Shown here piece by piece: positions 1-10,568 of a stretch of DNA of 64,000 nucleotides (position 1 is its first letter; the number at the start of each line of letters is the position of its first letter). The position numbers were made by a program, and so were the translations under genes. Source of the stretch: Nostoc sp. CHAB 5834. GTDB lineage: Bacteria > Cyanobacteriota > Cyanobacteriia > Cyanobacteriales > Nostocaceae. The notes beneath the pieces were generated by a model. It was given only the letters and a program-made list of their open reading frames with translations. It ran no database searches and was not told the DNA's origin. The stretch is from the NCBI GenBank assembly GCA_020829485.1, contig JAIVFU010000001.1, positions 162,108 through 226,107 of the forward strand. The letters run 5' to 3'.

Positions 1-1206
1 AAAATCAACGAAACAAATTTATATTTAAGGTCAAATTTAGGGGTAATTCCCGTTGCTATACCTCAGATAAATGAGTTTACTTTGGATTATTTTGGGACAT
101 TAGCAGATTTTCGCGTATACGGCAGAAAATTAACAACCAAATTATCTCAGGTAGAGGAAGATTTACAATATTTTTGTTGGTATATCACCAGAAATAATGA
201 ACCATACGAACCGGGAGAAAGTGGAGAGACTAAACGTAAATTAAAATCTTTAGTCGAATCTTCTACTGATTTGAAATTACAGGGCGATTGGATATTACCT
301 CATGGAGATAAAATGCGATTATATCACTGCAAAAATCCCCATGTAGCTGTTGAAAAAATAAGTAATAGTCAGTCTGTAATTAGTTTAGAAAAAGTTGCAA
401 TTTCTCAACAATTAATTTTAGATAAAAACAACCCTGTCAACTATGAAATAACAGGTTCATGGGATGATTTACAAAATGGTATATTGCTGTTAAAATGGCA
501 AAATAGCCAATCATCTTGGGATCACGATCATGCCATTGGCTTGGGTGATTTATACTGTGGCATCAAATGTCATCCTGAAGGAACTTTCCGAGTAAAAGAA
601 GCCTTAGCTACATTTATTCCCAAAACATTACCACTAGGTAAATATCAACTATCAGCACTATATTTAGATAGAAGAAACAACAAAGTCACATCTTTAAATA
701 TTCCAGAGATTACTGTAAATGTGACAAATGTAGGAATAGTAGAAAAATCGCCAGCTTTAGATTTAGTTACCCGGACTTCACAACTAGCACAAGAGTTACA
801 ACAGGGTAAATTAAATAATATATTTGTGCAAATAGATAATTTCAATCAATATGATCCTACTCAAGATTATTTAAAACAAATTCAATTTGCGGCTAATTAT
901 CATTTGCAAAGAGAGCCAAATAACTTAAATTGGCGTTACAGTTTAGTCTTATCACAACTTTTACAGCGCCAAGCCCCAGAATTAATCCGAAATTTAATAG
1001 AATTAACTAAATATGATGCTCAAAATTCTTACACATGGCTTTATTTAGCTGTTGTTTATTTATATAATTTTCAACCTGCACAAGCTGAACAAAAATTAGC
1101 GATCGCAGAACAATTAAAACCAGATATACCAGAATTAAAAACTTTAAAAACCGTAACAAATATTATGAAATTTTTGCTACTACAATGGTTTGCTACCAAG
1201 GAATAG
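1..1206 (+). CDS. 3' part of a large protein of unknown function, cut by the window edge
   Basis: The reading frame is open from the first base of the window, so the true start lies upstream; a TTG at 82 is only an internal codon. About 401 residues are visible. The last 120 residues are helical and look like degenerate TPR pairs (alternating A, L, Y and P near QREPNNLNWRYSL and LYNFQPAQAEQKLAIAEQLK). The middle part is beta-rich, with GLGDLYCGIKCHPEGTFRV. The layout recalls C-terminal soluble regions of cyanobacterial membrane glycosyltransferases, but I do not recognise a family. The 3' end overlaps a Tn3 transposase remnant, so the C-terminus may itself be truncated. Confidence 0.7.
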   Translation, partial: KINETNLYLRSNLGVIPVAIPQINEFTLDYFGTLADFRVYGRKLTTKLSQVEEDLQYFCWYITRNNEPYEPGESGETKRKLKSLVESSTDLKLQGDWILPHGDKMRLYHCKNPHVAVEKISNSQSVISLEKVAISQQLILDKNNPVNYEITGSWDDLQNGILLLKWQNSQSSWDHDHAIGLGDLYCGIKCHPEGTFRVKEALATFIPKTLPLGKYQLSALYLDRRNNKVTSLNIPEITVNVTNVGIVEKSPALDLVTRTSQLAQELQQGKLNNIFVQIDNFNQYDPTQDYLKQIQFAANYHLQREPNNLNWRYSLVLSQLLQRQAPELIRNLIELTKYDAQNSYTWLYLAVVYLYNFQPAQAEQKLAIAEQLKPDIPELKTLKTVTNIMKFLLLQWFATKE

Positions 1207-1455
1207 GTCATATTTAGTTCCATCAGCAGCAGCCGTCGTGCCGTCTCCCCAGAACTTAGTTAAGGGCATCGCATTGTAGCGATTGATAATATCTACTAGA
1301 GCATTTTGATTAAAAGGACTCACCTGGAGATAAGAGCGAATCGTTTTTTTGTGGCGGGATAAAGTTGGTGGATATTGATAGCTAAAACTCCTATCTTCTT
1401 GAAGATCCAGTGCCATCCGAATAATGAATGTAGAGACGTTGCAATGCAACGTCAA
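1180..1455 (-). pseudogene. Tn3-family transposase remnant
   Basis: A 91-codon frame carries LVDIINRYNAMPLTKF followed by WGDGTTAAADGTKYDLF. This matches the conserved block around the first catalytic Asp of Tn3-family TnpA proteins (WGDGT-x-SSDG), which are close to 1000 residues long. Only this piece remains: homology stops near 1205, where the frame runs into the neighbouring gene, and nothing matching lies beyond about 1430. No terminal inverted repeats or resolvase were seen. It is a dead fragment of an old insertion. Confidence 0.7.
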
Positions 1456-1503
1456 GACAAGGGTTTCAGGTAACGCATAATTAATTTCTGGAGATGTCTA
1501 ATG

Positions 1504-1538
1504 GTTAGTGGTTGGTGATTCAACCACCAACCACTAAC
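1504..1538. terminator. Strong stem-loop downstream of tal
   Basis: Perfect 14-bp arms (GTTAGTGGTTGGTG at 1504-1517 and its complement at 1525-1538) enclose a 7-nt loop, 13 bases past the tal stop codon. There is no clear T tract on the tal strand, so termination or mRNA 3'-end protection is inferred from position. The arms also resemble the heptamer-type repeats found in spacers of this genome. Confidence 0.45.
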
Positions 1539-1550
1539 TATGGTTACGTT

Positions 1551-2555
1551 CTAATGAGCTGCTACTACCTCTCCTTCAAGGCGAACTAGTCGGTCTGCTA
1601 AAAGTTTCTCAAGGTCTTCTAGTGCCTTGGTGAAACCTTTGATACCCTCATCTAGTTTGTCGGTTGCCATACGATCGGCGGCGTGCATCTTGTCATAAGT
1701 AGCTTTGTCAATGGATATCTTTTCAATTTCCAAGTTTGCTACTTTGGCGGGGTCAAGTTTGCGTGGCAGTTCTCCAACTGTTGCTTGCAATTCAGCCAAA
1801 AGTGATGGCGAAATGGTCAGCAAATCACTACCTGCAAGTTCAGTAATTTCACCAAGGTTACGGAAGCTAGCTCCCATAACTTCGGTTTTATAGCCGAATT
1901 TCTTGTAGTAGTTGTAGATTTTGGTGACTGACAAAACTCCTGGATCTTCGGCTGCTGGGTAGCTATCACGTCCGGTATCCTTTTTGTACCAGTCAAGAAT
2001 CCGGCCAACGAAGGGAGAAATTAGGGTAATGCCGGCTTCTGCACAGGCGATCGCTTGGTGAAGACCAAACAACAAGGTAAGGTTACAGTGAATACCTTCT
2101 TTTTCGAGAATTTCCGCAGCGCGAATGCCTTCCCAGGTGCTGGCGATTTTAATTAAGACGCGATCGCGGCCAATTCCAGCAGCTTTATACTGAGCAATTA
2201 AGTCCCGTGCCTTAGTTAGGGTAGCTTCGGCATCGTAGGACAAACGAGCATCCACTTCCGTAGATACGCGACCGGGAATGATTTGCAAAATCTTTAATCC
2301 AAAAGCAACTGCCAAACGGTCAAAAGCTAGAGAAACAATCTGTGCTTGGGTGGCTCCGGCTCCAGCATCTTTCTTCGCTTGGAGTAAAGTTTGATCAACA
2401 ATTCCCTGATATTCTGGCATCTGCGCCGCAGCAGTAATCAGCGAAGGATTGGTGGTGGCATCTTGGGGTTTGAACTTTTCAATTGCCTGAATATCCCCTG
2501 TATCTGCGACCACAACAGTCACTTGTCGCAATTGTTCTAGTAAATTCTTAGACAT
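1551..2555 (-). CDS. tal: Transaldolase
   Basis: The enzyme transfers a dihydroxyacetone unit between sugar phosphates in the non-oxidative pentose phosphate pathway. The 334 residues are the normal length for the TalB-type family. The signature [10 protein letters not shown] is at 31-40, and the Schiff-base lysine is K136 in [19 protein letters not shown], followed by HCNLTLLF. It is the last gene of a same-strand run gap-pyk-tal (spacers about 250 and 230 bp, so probably separate transcripts or a loose operon). Together these link the oxidative pentose phosphate pathway to lower glycolysis, which supplies reductant in darkness and in heterocysts. Confidence 0.95.
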   Translation of the reverse strand: MSKNLLEQLRQVTVVVADTGDIQAIEKFKPQDATTNPSLITAAAQMPEYQGIVDQTLLQAKKDAGAGATQAQIVSLAFDRLAVAFGLKILQIIPGRVSTEVDARLSYDAEATLTKARDLIAQYKAAGIGRDRVLIKIASTWEGIRAAEILEKEGIHCNLTLLFGLHQAIACAEAGITLISPFVGRILDWYKKDTGRDSYPAAEDPGVLSVTKIYNYYKKFGYKTEVMGASFRNLGEITELAGSDLLTISPSLLAELQATVGELPRKLDPAKVANLEIEKISIDKATYDKMHAADRMATDKLDEGIKGFTKALEDLEKLLADRLVRLEGEVVAAH

Positions 2556-2619
2556 AAAAGACTCCGTGATGAATATTACAGGATTTACTTATTCCCCACC
2601 AAATTAGTGCTGAGTTAGC

Positions 2620-2643
2620 ACAGACGCAATTAATCGCGTCTGT
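2620..2643. repeat. Short hairpin between pyk and tal
   Basis: Arms ACAGACGC (2620-2627) and GCGTCTGT (2636-2643) with an 8-nt AT-rich loop lie in the pyk-tal spacer. No poly-T follows. It may be a transcript end or simply a dispersed repeat. Confidence 0.35.
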
Positions 2644-2782
2644 ACAGGAGTTAGGAGTTATTATTCTGCTTTGCCTCCCTACTCCCCACTCCCTATTTTC
2701 TTCAATTCTGATTCTGGCAATTTTTCTTAATCATTGCCCAATTTTGCTTACTATCTTCAGCCACAGCCCTATTCTAAGTGCC

Positions 2783-4213
2783 TTATGCAGAAATTGGCTG
2801 TCCAATGGAATGCACTTTGATTAAACTAGTTGTTCCTGATTTACCAATTGGAACACCAGAGGTAATTACTACTTTATCGCCCTTATTCGCTAAACCCATA
2901 TCTACAACTGTGTTGACCACATTGGTAAACATCTCTTCAGCATTGTGGACTGGTGGGATCAGCAAAGCTTCCACACCCCAAGAAAGCGCTAGTTGGCGAT
3001 AAGCACTAATGTCAGGGGTAAGGGCAATAATCGGAGAAGTAGGGCGATATTTAGACACCATTCTCGCTGTATTTCCTGATGAAGTGTTACAGAGAATTGC
3101 CCGTGAGCCTGTTTCATAAGCGATGCGACACACCGCTTCTGCTACAGATTCGGTAACGCTGAGACTGCCTGCTTCATGACACCAGGCATGTTTGCTACCC
3201 TCATCTAGAGCCTGTTCTGTCCGCACAGCGATGTTGTGCATCATCTCGACGGCGGCGATGGGATATTGTCCGACAGCTGTTTCACCAGAAAGCATTACTG
3301 CATCCGTCCCATCTAAGATGGAGTTGGCTACATCGGTGGCTTCGGCGCGGGTGGGATCAGGGGCGCTAATCATCGACTCTAGCATTTGGGTGGCTGTAAT
3401 CACCGGCTTGCCAGCACGATTGCAACGGCGAATAATATCTTTTTGAATTAAGGGTACTTCGTGAATTGGTACTTCTACCCCTAAATCGCCACGGGCAATC
3501 ATAATTGCATCAGCAACCTTCAGAATGGAGTCAAAATTTTCTACTGCTTCTGCTCTTTCGATTTTGGCAATTAAGCGGATGGAAGCACCAGCAGCTTCAA
3601 TCATGCGCTTGGCGGGTTCTAAGTCTTGTGGCGATCGCACAAAGGAGACCGCCACCCAGTCTACACCCAACTGAATCCCAAAGCGCAGATCCAGCAAGTC
3701 TTTTTCGGTGATGGAACTTACAGGTAAAGGAGTTTGTGGTAGGTTTACTCCTTTGTGCGTGGAAATTAGCCCGCCAGTTTTCACTTGTGCGCGAATGCGA
3801 TCGGCATCACGAGCGGTAACAATCAACTTGACGCGGCCATCATTAATCAAAATTGGTTCGCCTGGTCGCACCATTGCGAACAAAGTCGGTAATGGTAGAG
3901 GTAGTTCATCGATACTCTCACCCTTTTCTTGCAAAACAAAGGTGACTTCACTACCAGCTTCTAAATTTAACCCTTCCGGTGGTAACGTTCCCAAACGAAT
4001 CTTCGGGCCACACAAGTCTTGCATAATTGCGATCGGCTTTTGCTGCTCATTACTAATTTGTCTGAGATAGTGAGCAGTTTGGGCATGAAATTCATAAGCC
4101 CCGTGGGAAAAATTCAGCCGCGCCACATTCATTCCAGCTTTTACTAAAGCTTGCAGCTTTTCGGGTGCAGATGTAGCCGGGCCAACAGTACAAATGATTT
4201 TGGTTCGACGCAT
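2783..4213 (-). CDS. pyk: Pyruvate kinase
   Basis: The enzyme converts PEP and ADP to pyruvate and ATP, the last step of glycolysis. The start chosen is the ATG at 4213 (MRRTKIICTVGPAT), because the family begins exactly there; the frame extends 28 codons upstream to 4297 but that part is not conserved. Visible motifs are NFSHGAYEFH, the IMQDLCGPKIRLG loop, the active-site stretch MIARGDLGVEVP, and TDVANSILDGTDAVMLSGETAVG. The length of 476 residues is typical. It sits between gap and tal on the same strand. No ribosome-binding site stands out before the chosen ATG. Confidence 0.95.
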   Translation of the reverse strand: MRRTKIICTVGPATSAPEKLQALVKAGMNVARLNFSHGAYEFHAQTAHYLRQISNEQQKPIAIMQDLCGPKIRLGTLPPEGLNLEAGSEVTFVLQEKGESIDELPLPLPTLFAMVRPGEPILINDGRVKLIVTARDADRIRAQVKTGGLISTHKGVNLPQTPLPVSSITEKDLLDLRFGIQLGVDWVAVSFVRSPQDLEPAKRMIEAAGASIRLIAKIERAEAVENFDSILKVADAIMIARGDLGVEVPIHEVPLIQKDIIRRCNRAGKPVITATQMLESMISAPDPTRAEATDVANSILDGTDAVMLSGETAVGQYPIAAVEMMHNIAVRTEQALDEGSKHAWCHEAGSLSVTESVAEAVCRIAYETGSRAILCNTSSGNTARMVSKYRPTSPIIALTPDISAYRQLALSWGVEALLIPPVHNAEEMFTNVVNTVVDMGLANKGDKVVITSGVPIGKSGTTSLIKVHSIGQPISA

Positions 4214-4415
4214 AGGGATTAGGGGTTGAGGAGTAACCTGCAAATTTGGATGGTTTATACCAATTCGTAATTCGTAATTAAGAGACTTCACATCCAAATT
4301 TACATGTGCTTCATATCACTGGGTTGCTAAGTAAAGATACTAGATTGCGTTTTTTTTTAAGTGTATTTACTATTTGACCCAAATCCCAAAAGTCAAGGGT
4401 CAAAAGTCAAAAGTT

Positions 4416-4457
4416 AATGACCAATGACCAATGACCAATGACAAATGACCAATAACC
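4416..4457. repeat. Heptamer short tandem repeat (STRR)
   Basis: Six consecutive 7-bp units based on AATGACC fill the spacer between gap and pyk. Variants are AATGACA and AATAACC. This is a classic cyanobacterial STRR. Confidence 0.85.
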
Positions 4458-4459
4458 AA

Positions 4460-5928
<1,469 letters not shown>

Positions 5929-6972
5929 TTAAATAATTTGCCCTTGCAATCCACGATTCGTTAGGAGATAAACAGCAAAAGTTCCTACCCAGTGACTAGC
6001 TGCATAATGTTCACTTACAATATTTGCTAATCCATGCTGACGATGGTGAAGGGCAGCAGAGCGAAGTGTTTCGATGCGGCGATCGCTATTTGCCAATCCA
6101 GAAATGATACCCTCAAGCATCCAAGCACGACTGAGATTAAGACCGTAAAAGTGGGATTGCATATAATCTTGAGGATTATCTACTCCGGGTGATTGTAACC
6201 AATTTGCTGAATTCTCAATCGGTATTTCTGGAAGAAAATCGGTCAGCCAGTCAGTAAAAGCTGTTGTTGGCAGAACTCGCCGCATCAAATCTGCTTCAGC
6301 AAGGCCAGGAGAGAGAAAATCGTAGCCAAGCGGCTCGAATTGGAAGGAATAATTGCGATCGCTAAGATAAAATTGCCGTGCCTTATTCTCTACTAACTGA
6401 ATAAACTCGGCATTTTCGGTAATCCGTGCCCAATCTAACATCAAACCAAGTGCAAAAGCTGTTTGGCTATGCATCCCTGTGCGATTTGGGAGTTTCAGCC
6501 CGTCAATCCAGCGCTGTAAGTTACCTGCAATCAACTTTTCTAGCGGTTCCAATATAACCCGCCATTCTTTCGCTTGAGGATGATTCCATTCGTGAAGTTC
6601 CGCAGCTAGTTGTAAAAGCCATGCCACACCATAAGGAAATTCAAAAAAGGGCAGCCATTGAAAATGGGCAATTTCTCCTTGAATCTTCTCAGGTGTTAGG
6701 CTTTGCTCAAGTGCTTGCTTTGACGCTGCGTTGAAAGAGGCTTCAGGAAAGTGACGCACCAGACGTACCAGCAACCAGTGACCATGTACGGCTGAATGCC
6801 AATCTAAGCAGCCATAAAAAGCAGGAGTCAATTCACGCGGCGGTTTTATATCCTCGTCGCTATCAGCCCAATACAGACCACTGTGGGGATACTCCCGCCC
6901 GATACAATCCAGCACTAATTGAGCAAATTGTGCTGCGATCGCTTCATTAATCTCCAAATTATCGGGTGGCAT
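5929..6972 (-). CDS. DUF2891 family protein
   Basis: The 347-residue protein is rich in W, H and aromatic residues (CLDWHSAVHGHWLLVRL, FEFPYGVAWLLQLAAEL, RTGMHSQTAFALGLMLDWAR, YDFLSPGLAEADLMRRVL). This pattern fits DUF2891, an alpha/alpha-barrel-like family of unknown function. The ATG at 6972 is chosen because AAAGGAG sits 5 bases before it; the open frame extends 33 codons further but only by reading through an inverted repeat at 7015-7072. No signal peptide is seen, so it is likely cytoplasmic. Confidence 0.8.
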   Translation of the reverse strand: MPPDNLEINEAIAAQFAQLVLDCIGREYPHSGLYWADSDEDIKPPRELTPAFYGCLDWHSAVHGHWLLVRLVRHFPEASFNAASKQALEQSLTPEKIQGEIAHFQWLPFFEFPYGVAWLLQLAAELHEWNHPQAKEWRVILEPLEKLIAGNLQRWIDGLKLPNRTGMHSQTAFALGLMLDWARITENAEFIQLVENKARQFYLSDRNYSFQFEPLGYDFLSPGLAEADLMRRVLPTTAFTDWLTDFLPEIPIENSANWLQSPGVDNPQDYMQSHFYGLNLSRAWMLEGIISGLANSDRRIETLRSAALHHRQHGLANIVSEHYAASHWVGTFAVYLLTNRGLQGQII

Positions 6973-6977
6973 ACTAG

Positions 6978-6984
6978 CTCCTTT
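6978..6984 (-). promoter_or_regulatory. Ribosome-binding site that fixes the DUF2891 start
   Basis: On the minus strand AAAGGAG lies 5 bases upstream of the ATG at 6972, while no such site precedes the longer frame. This decides the start. Confidence 0.7.
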
Positions 6985-7014
6985 GGGAACTCCAAGAAAT
7001 AAATTATCCAATAT

Positions 7015-7072
7015 TGTGGGGTGGGCATCTTGCCCGCCCAGTCTATATGGCGGGCAAGATGCCCACCCCACA
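7015..7072. repeat. Perfect 24-bp inverted repeat (dispersed palindromic element)
   Basis: Two perfectly complementary 24-base arms (7015-7038 and 7049-7072; core GTGGGCATCTTGCCCGCC) surround a 10-base loop. One single arm recurs at 34420-34443. The element lies directly upstream of the DUF2891 gene and would form a very stable hairpin in its leader. Confidence 0.9.
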
Positions 7073-7269
7073 GGAGTTAATTGGATATTTTTTTATTTGG
7101 AAGTCCCTTTGGGGAAGTCAAAAGTCAATAATTTTGAATCCCATAAATAAATTTAGGGGCTTTGTCGGCGCGGATAGCTCGGTAAAAGCGTAGGTTTTTA
7201 ATGCAGACGAACGCATTAACATTGTATCGGGATACATTAACATTGCGGGGTATTGCCAAATTTAATTTG

Positions 7270-8856
7270 CTACGAATTAACCATCACTTGTACTTCAGGT
7301 TTTACCTTAGCTTCTGCTTCCAGAAATTCAGCCACTTGAGCCTCAATTTCATCCCGGACAATTTGGCGATACTCCAAGAAATGCTCAATTTGGGCACAAA
7401 CAGCTAAGTAGCTACTCACCCCACCCGGATTATGCTGATACATGTTCCACAAGTTGCGCCAGAATTGCCACCGCGTCTGACGACGTACACCCTGCCGCCA
7501 GCAAATAATCAGAAACGCTCGGAGTACTTTCCAGTTCAATGGTTTCTTGGCAGCTTTGCCCTTTTTCGGATAGGTTGCTTCGCCCAAAAGCCGGAAGTGT
7601 TTGTATGTACGCTCCAAAAACCGCTCTGGCTCATACAAATCACAGAACGCCTGCACATATTCACGAGCGATATCTTCTAACGGTCGAGTTGGAACAAAGT
7701 TCATCAACGTAGTTTGGTTGATGTTGGCTGATTTATTGCGGAGTCGTCCTTCCTTTTCTAATCTATGCCAGAGGGCTGTATCTGGAAGCGCTTGCAGCAT
7801 ACTGAATAAGGCGGTGGGAATTGCTGTTTGCTCGACAAACTTGACAATTCGTGCGCCTGCTCCTATCTTCTCGCCATCAAACCCAATGATAAAGCCTGCC
7901 ATAACTCGCAACCCTGAGCGGGTAATCTTATTCACCGCATCACTGAGTGAGTCTCTAGTATTCTGGTATTTCTGAGTGAAAGTAAGACTTTCTTCGTCGG
8001 GGGTTTCAATTCCCAGAAAAACGGCTCCAAAATTACACACTACCATCAAATCCATCAGTTCTTGATCTTGGGCTAAATCAACTGAAGCTTCTGTAGCAAA
8101 GGAAAATGGATAATTATGTTCTACCATCCAGGGCAGAAGGGACTTCAAAAATAATTTGACATTCCGCTTATTACCAATAAAGTTGTCATCCACCATAAAA
8201 ATACTGCGTCGCCAACCCAGTTTGTAGAGATAATCTAATTCTGCTAATAGCTGTTCTGGGTTTTTGGTGCGGGGTTTACGACCATAAAGAACAATAATGT
8301 CGCAGAATTCACACTGGAAGGGACATCCACGCGAAAATTGCACCGACATTTCCGCATAAGCATCAAATTCTAGTAAGTCAAAGCGAGGAGTTGGAGTATT
8401 GGTGACATCGGGTTTTTCACCGCCAGAGCGAAAAATACCTGTGCGATCGCCCCGGGCGATCGCTGCTACAAATAAGGGTAGGGTAATTTCCCCTTCGTCC
8501 AATATTAAGTAATCTGCTCCGGCGGATGTCATTTCATCTGGTAGCGCTGTCGGGAAGGGGCCACCCACAGCTACCCGTTTACCTCTGGATTTTGCTTCTA
8601 CTATCTGAGAGAGTAAATCCTCTTTTTGGACAATCATCGCCGACATAATAACTAAATCTGCCCAAGCCCATTCTGCTTCTGTACAGAGGCGAACATTTCG
8701 ATCTACTAGCTTATACTCCCATTCTTGAGGTAATATCGCGGCTACTGTCACCAAGCCTAAAGGCGGTAGCATTGCTTTACGGTCTAATAAAGCCAGTGTT
8801 TTTTCAAAAGACCAAAAACTTTTTGGAAAACGGGGGTATAGAAGTAAAACATTCAT
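7270..8856 (-). CDS. B12-binding domain radical SAM protein (DUF4070 type)
   Basis: The N-terminal 140 residues form a cobalamin-binding-like Rossmann domain (LVIMSAMIVQKEDLL, VAVGGPFPTALP, LDEGE). A radical SAM core follows with the iron-sulfur cysteines C178, C182 and C185 in RGCPFQCEFCD, and then a C-terminal helical DUF4070-like region. Length is 528 residues. The architecture is that of the group containing the hopanoid methylases HpnP and HpnR, but that group holds many proteins of unknown substrate, so I do not assign a reaction. It stands alone between two long spacers. Confidence 0.85.
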   Translation of the reverse strand: MNVLLLYPRFPKSFWSFEKTLALLDRKAMLPPLGLVTVAAILPQEWEYKLVDRNVRLCTEAEWAWADLVIMSAMIVQKEDLLSQIVEAKSRGKRVAVGGPFPTALPDEMTSAGADYLILDEGEITLPLFVAAIARGDRTGIFRSGGEKPDVTNTPTPRFDLLEFDAYAEMSVQFSRGCPFQCEFCDIIVLYGRKPRTKNPEQLLAELDYLYKLGWRRSIFMVDDNFIGNKRNVKLFLKSLLPWMVEHNYPFSFATEASVDLAQDQELMDLMVVCNFGAVFLGIETPDEESLTFTQKYQNTRDSLSDAVNKITRSGLRVMAGFIIGFDGEKIGAGARIVKFVEQTAIPTALFSMLQALPDTALWHRLEKEGRLRNKSANINQTTLMNFVPTRPLEDIAREYVQAFCDLYEPERFLERTYKHFRLLGEATYPKKGKAAKKPLNWKVLRAFLIICWRQGVRRQTRWQFWRNLWNMYQHNPGGVSSYLAVCAQIEHFLEYRQIVRDEIEAQVAEFLEAEAKVKPEVQVMVNS

Positions 8857-9324
8857 ATTTGACGCTTATAAACCTTCATTTTAGCTGCTGGTTAAATTTA
8901 TATACAACTTAGCCACTCTGACAACACATTAGAGCAGCTTTTGTATCCAGTAGCTATAACCTCTACTATGACTGATTTAGACAAAGCAATAGTTTTTAAG
9001 GGCAATTATTACTGCTTTTAAACTAGAGAGGACTCAAAATTGCTCAAAAGTGCGAGGAGTGCTATGTCTACGACGGGCAACTCATGCAGAGGCTATGCCA
9101 ACGCCTACGCAATTTCCGAAAATCCTTAAACATGGATGGATAAAAGGTTTAAGTAAGTCGGTGTGAATAATTCAAACTATGTGTTTTGTAATGTAAAATT
9201 ATTGTAATCCAGTTCGTAGTAAGGACTTCAGTCCTTCTTTTAGGACTAAAGTCCTTACTACAAACATGCAAATTATTTCCGCCGCCCTATGACTACATTG
9301 AGGGTGGGGATGAATAGCGTGACG
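8857..9324. other. Spacer with a MITE-like element
   Basis: This 468-bp spacer holds a short dispersed repeat near 9083-9112 (GCTATGCCAACGCCTACGCA) and the inverted-repeat element at 9150-9293. I see no gene. Confidence 0.7.
9150..9293. mobile_element. MITE-like element with nested palindrome
   Basis: The left end TAAGTAAGTCGGTGTGAATA matches, imperfectly inverted, the right end near 9271-9293. Inside is a 24-bp-arm palindrome at 9212-9265 (GTTCGTAGTAAGGACTT... with its complement ending ACTACAAAC). The same left end recurs at 29861, just after the kinase stop codon, and the same palindrome core recurs at 21809 and 29921. No transposase is encoded. Confidence 0.55.
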
Positions 9325-10308
9325 TTAACCTAGTACTCCTGAAAGCGGGTGCAGTATTGTTAAATGAAGGCTATGCTTAGTTTCAGCTTTCAGATACCGT
9401 TCTTGTAGGGGTTGCCACTTCTGCCACGACTGGTAGCGATTTTCAGTTAACAAAGCAGCAAGGGTAGGGAGTTCAGTCTGGATTTCTGACTTGAAGATAT
9501 CTGTAAGCCAGTCAGTTAAGACAGCACTATCTTGCATCGTACCCAAAATTTCTTGGATATTTTTCACTTCTGTAAGATAAGCTGTGTAAGACTCGCCATA
9601 TAAGTCAGTAAATAACTCCATCTGGTAACGTAGACGTTTTGCTTCTTTTCTCAAACTGTGAATAATTTCACCTTCTGTTGTCAATTGTTTTTCTATCTTT
9701 TCTGGTTTCCAGTTTTTCTGGATTATCACTTCTGATTCTACAAATTCAGTGCCAACTAGCCAAGCCGGATGCAGTAAAAAACTACTCACTTCTGGTAAAA
9801 GTAAATCTGGTAGTACCTGCTGAATGGTAAAAGATGCCAAAGGTTGATAACTAGGTTTCTCTAACCACTTATCTAATGCATCTTTTAAAGACTTGTAAGA
9901 TTCATCTTTTAACGTTTTTTGTACGCTTGATTGTACATCTTCACGTTGTTTAGCTAATGCGTTGAAAGCTGTTTTTAGAGATTCTTGCTCTTTACAGGGT
10001 AAGTTTGGTTTGTAATTGTTTTCCAAACTTTCTTTAAGTACGTCTAAATCTCTCAGACTACCAAGACGACGGGCTATTTTACCAATATTTTTATCGTTAA
10101 CTGGTTTCGGCAGATCCACCGCTACCCCAAAGCTAGTTACAGTTGTTCGTAAGCGACGCATTCCCACTCGCATCTGGTGCAACGCTTCTGGATCTTCATC
10201 TTTCTTTACTGATTTTTCCCACTTCAAGGTTTTCTTAAGGTGTTTTTCAATCGCTTGGTAGGCGTAGTCCCCTAGAGTTTTTACCGTGGTTTGTGTGGCT
10301 AGTTTCAT
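9325..10308 (-). CDS. CHAD domain protein
   Basis: The 327-residue helical protein has the paired conserved-histidine motifs of CHAD domains: ALHQMRVGMRRLRTTVTSF near 44-62 and HSLRKEAKRLRYQMELF near 214-230. CHAD domains bind inorganic polyphosphate through these basic residues. It is very lysine-rich. It is transcribed divergently from a DUF3616 gene across a 260-bp AT-rich spacer, suggesting shared control. No attached CYTH triphosphatase domain is present, so it is a stand-alone CHAD protein. Confidence 0.9.
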   Translation of the reverse strand: MKLATQTTVKTLGDYAYQAIEKHLKKTLKWEKSVKKDEDPEALHQMRVGMRRLRTTVTSFGVAVDLPKPVNDKNIGKIARRLGSLRDLDVLKESLENNYKPNLPCKEQESLKTAFNALAKQREDVQSSVQKTLKDESYKSLKDALDKWLEKPSYQPLASFTIQQVLPDLLLPEVSSFLLHPAWLVGTEFVESEVIIQKNWKPEKIEKQLTTEGEIIHSLRKEAKRLRYQMELFTDLYGESYTAYLTEVKNIQEILGTMQDSAVLTDWLTDIFKSEIQTELPTLAALLTENRYQSWQKWQPLQERYLKAETKHSLHLTILHPLSGVLG

Positions 10309-10568
10309 AATTGATCTTAAATTACATTACCTCATGAGGTTATTGAATAATAACATTAGTTAAAAATTTGTATCTAGCTTTTTATACTTTTTATTATGCT
10401 AATAAGCATTAATACTTGCATCCTCTTAGAGAAATATCTAATATCTATCAAAGGTCTAAAGAGCAGATTCATCCTAACGATTTTAGATATACGATAGATT
10501 TTACAAATATTTAGCATGATATTAAATTATCTATTATGATAACATCATTAATCTTCTGAAATCAAAAA

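Noticed and set aside
3708..4070. 120-codon plus frame opposite pyk
   Set aside because: Shadow of a well-conserved pyruvate kinase gene.
4214..4297. Extended N-terminus of pyruvate kinase
   Set aside because: The 28 extra codons come from repeat-like spacer sequence and are absent from the family pattern.
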